A stretch of DNA of 6,084 nucleotides from Promethearchaeota archaeon (GTDB lineage Archaea; Asgardarchaeota; Lokiarchaeia; Sigynarchaeales; SOKP01). Position 1 is the stretch's first letter. Each line of letters begins with the position of its first letter. This document shows positions 5,853 to 6,084 of this stretch, in pieces. Both the position numbers and the translations under genes were made by a program. The DNA lies in the NCBI GenBank assembly GCA_016839425.1, contig JAEOUI010000446.1:1-6084 (forward strand), written 5' to 3'. A model generated the notes under the pieces. The model did no database searches. It was not told the origin of the DNA and was given only the letters and a program-made list of their open reading frames with translations.

Positions 5853-5886
5853 TATTTCATAAAATTAAAAAATGAAATATTTATAT
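5853..5886 (+). promoter_or_regulatory. Inverted repeat and TATA-like box before paralog E
   Basis: The arms TATTTCAT (5853-5860) and ATGAAATA (5872-5879) are perfect reverse complements around 11 bases. They directly abut a TATA-like TTTATAT (5880-5886) about 60 bp before the GTG at 5946. That spacing would give a leader of roughly 35 nt carrying the TGAGGT ribosome site. A promoter with an adjacent operator is a reasonable reading. Confidence 0.4.
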
Positions 5887-5931
5887 CCTAGTTTTTTTAT
5901 GATTTAGTATAAAAAAGAAAGCAAATACATC

Positions 5932-5937
5932 TGAGGT
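5932..5937 (+). promoter_or_regulatory. Ribosome binding site of paralog E (TGAGGT)
   Basis: TGAGGT ends eight bases before the GTG at 5946 and is the clearest Shine-Dalgarno site in the tandem array. It supports GTG as the start. Confidence 0.6.
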
Positions 5938-5945
5938 TTCTTAAA

Positions 5946-6084
5946 GTGAAACATGTAAAAGGATCGGTTTTCATACCTGTTATTCGAGGCATTAAAGGCG
6001 ATAAAAGCGGTATTTTCGATACCATTATAACAGACGATGCGAAGGAATTCATTAAAAATAGAATAATGAGTTCTGCGTGGTATC
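5946..6084 (+). CDS. Tandem paralog E (partial, cut by right edge)
   Basis: The first 46 codons of a fifth family member, from a GTG start preceded by TGAGGT. It begins with KHVKG, continues with VIRGIKGDKSGIFDTII, and reaches SSAWY (42-46), which aligns with IWY/EWY/DWY of the complete copies at the same position and without gaps. It differs more from both pairs than their members do from each other: it resembles A/B in K-S-G followed by an aromatic and D, and C/D in the G-I-K segment. It may represent a third subfamily. The rest lies beyond the window, so intactness cannot be judged. Confidence 0.8.
   Translation, partial: MKHVKGSVFIPVIRGIKGDKSGIFDTIITDDAKEFIKNRIMSSAWY

Noticed and set aside
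3062..6084. CRISPR array or mobile element as the source of repetition
   Set aside because: The repeated units are whole coding genes about 0.7 kb apart that have diverged at protein level. There are no short identical repeats with spacers, no transposase and no flanking terminal repeats.

Overview
The window is AT-rich and gene-dense and most likely comes from an archaeon, probably of the Asgard (Promethearchaeota) group. This is inferred from the genes: two Roadblock/LC7-fold proteins lie next to a gelsolin-like protein, a pairing of eukaryotic-signature families typical of Asgard genomes. Archaeal-style signals (TATA-like boxes, a possibly leaderless TTG-initiated gene, GAGGTG-type ribosome binding sites, oligo-T tracts after genes) agree. 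No marker gene gives a finer classification.

The left half (1-2648) is one leftward operon. Read in transcription order it encodes a stand-alone Roadblock/LC7 protein (2648-2229), a Roadblock-like domain with a long Pro/Glu linker and a helical C-terminal domain (2215-1253), a gelsolin-like domain with a linker and C-terminal helices (1240-698), and the N-terminal 219 residues of a FIST-domain sensor that runs off the left edge (658-1). The first three genes are separated by about 12-13 nt and the FIST gene by 39 nt. Ribosome binding sites place two starts inside the longest open frames. The second and third proteins share a plan (fold, disordered linker, helical tail) and an identical KVIVP motif in the linker, written with different codons, which hints at a common partner.

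The middle (2649-3061) is a divergent intergenic region. It holds a TATA-like box for the leftward operon, a 10-bp inverted repeat just upstream of it, TATA-like sequences on the other strand, and a hairpin before the first rightward gene.

The right half (3062-6084) is a rightward tandem array of at least five paralogous genes of about 180 codons, here called A-E; E is cut by the right edge. They align without gaps. A/B are about 69% identical and C/D about 67% by hand count, with roughly 35-40% between the pairs, so the array grew by stepwise local duplication. The pattern resembles the DUF2378/TIGR02265 family and, more distantly, V4R/H-NOX-type small-molecule-binding folds; this is a tentative motif-level assignment. 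Spacers of about 145-240 bp carrying inverted repeats and TATA-like boxes suggest that each copy has its own promoter.

A working picture, by inference, is a divergent signalling locus: one arm encodes a Roadblock/gelsolin/FIST complex that may link ligand sensing to small GTPases or the cytoskeleton, and the other a diversified set of small cytosolic, possibly ligand-binding proteins. No GTPase, kinase or actin gene lies in the window.
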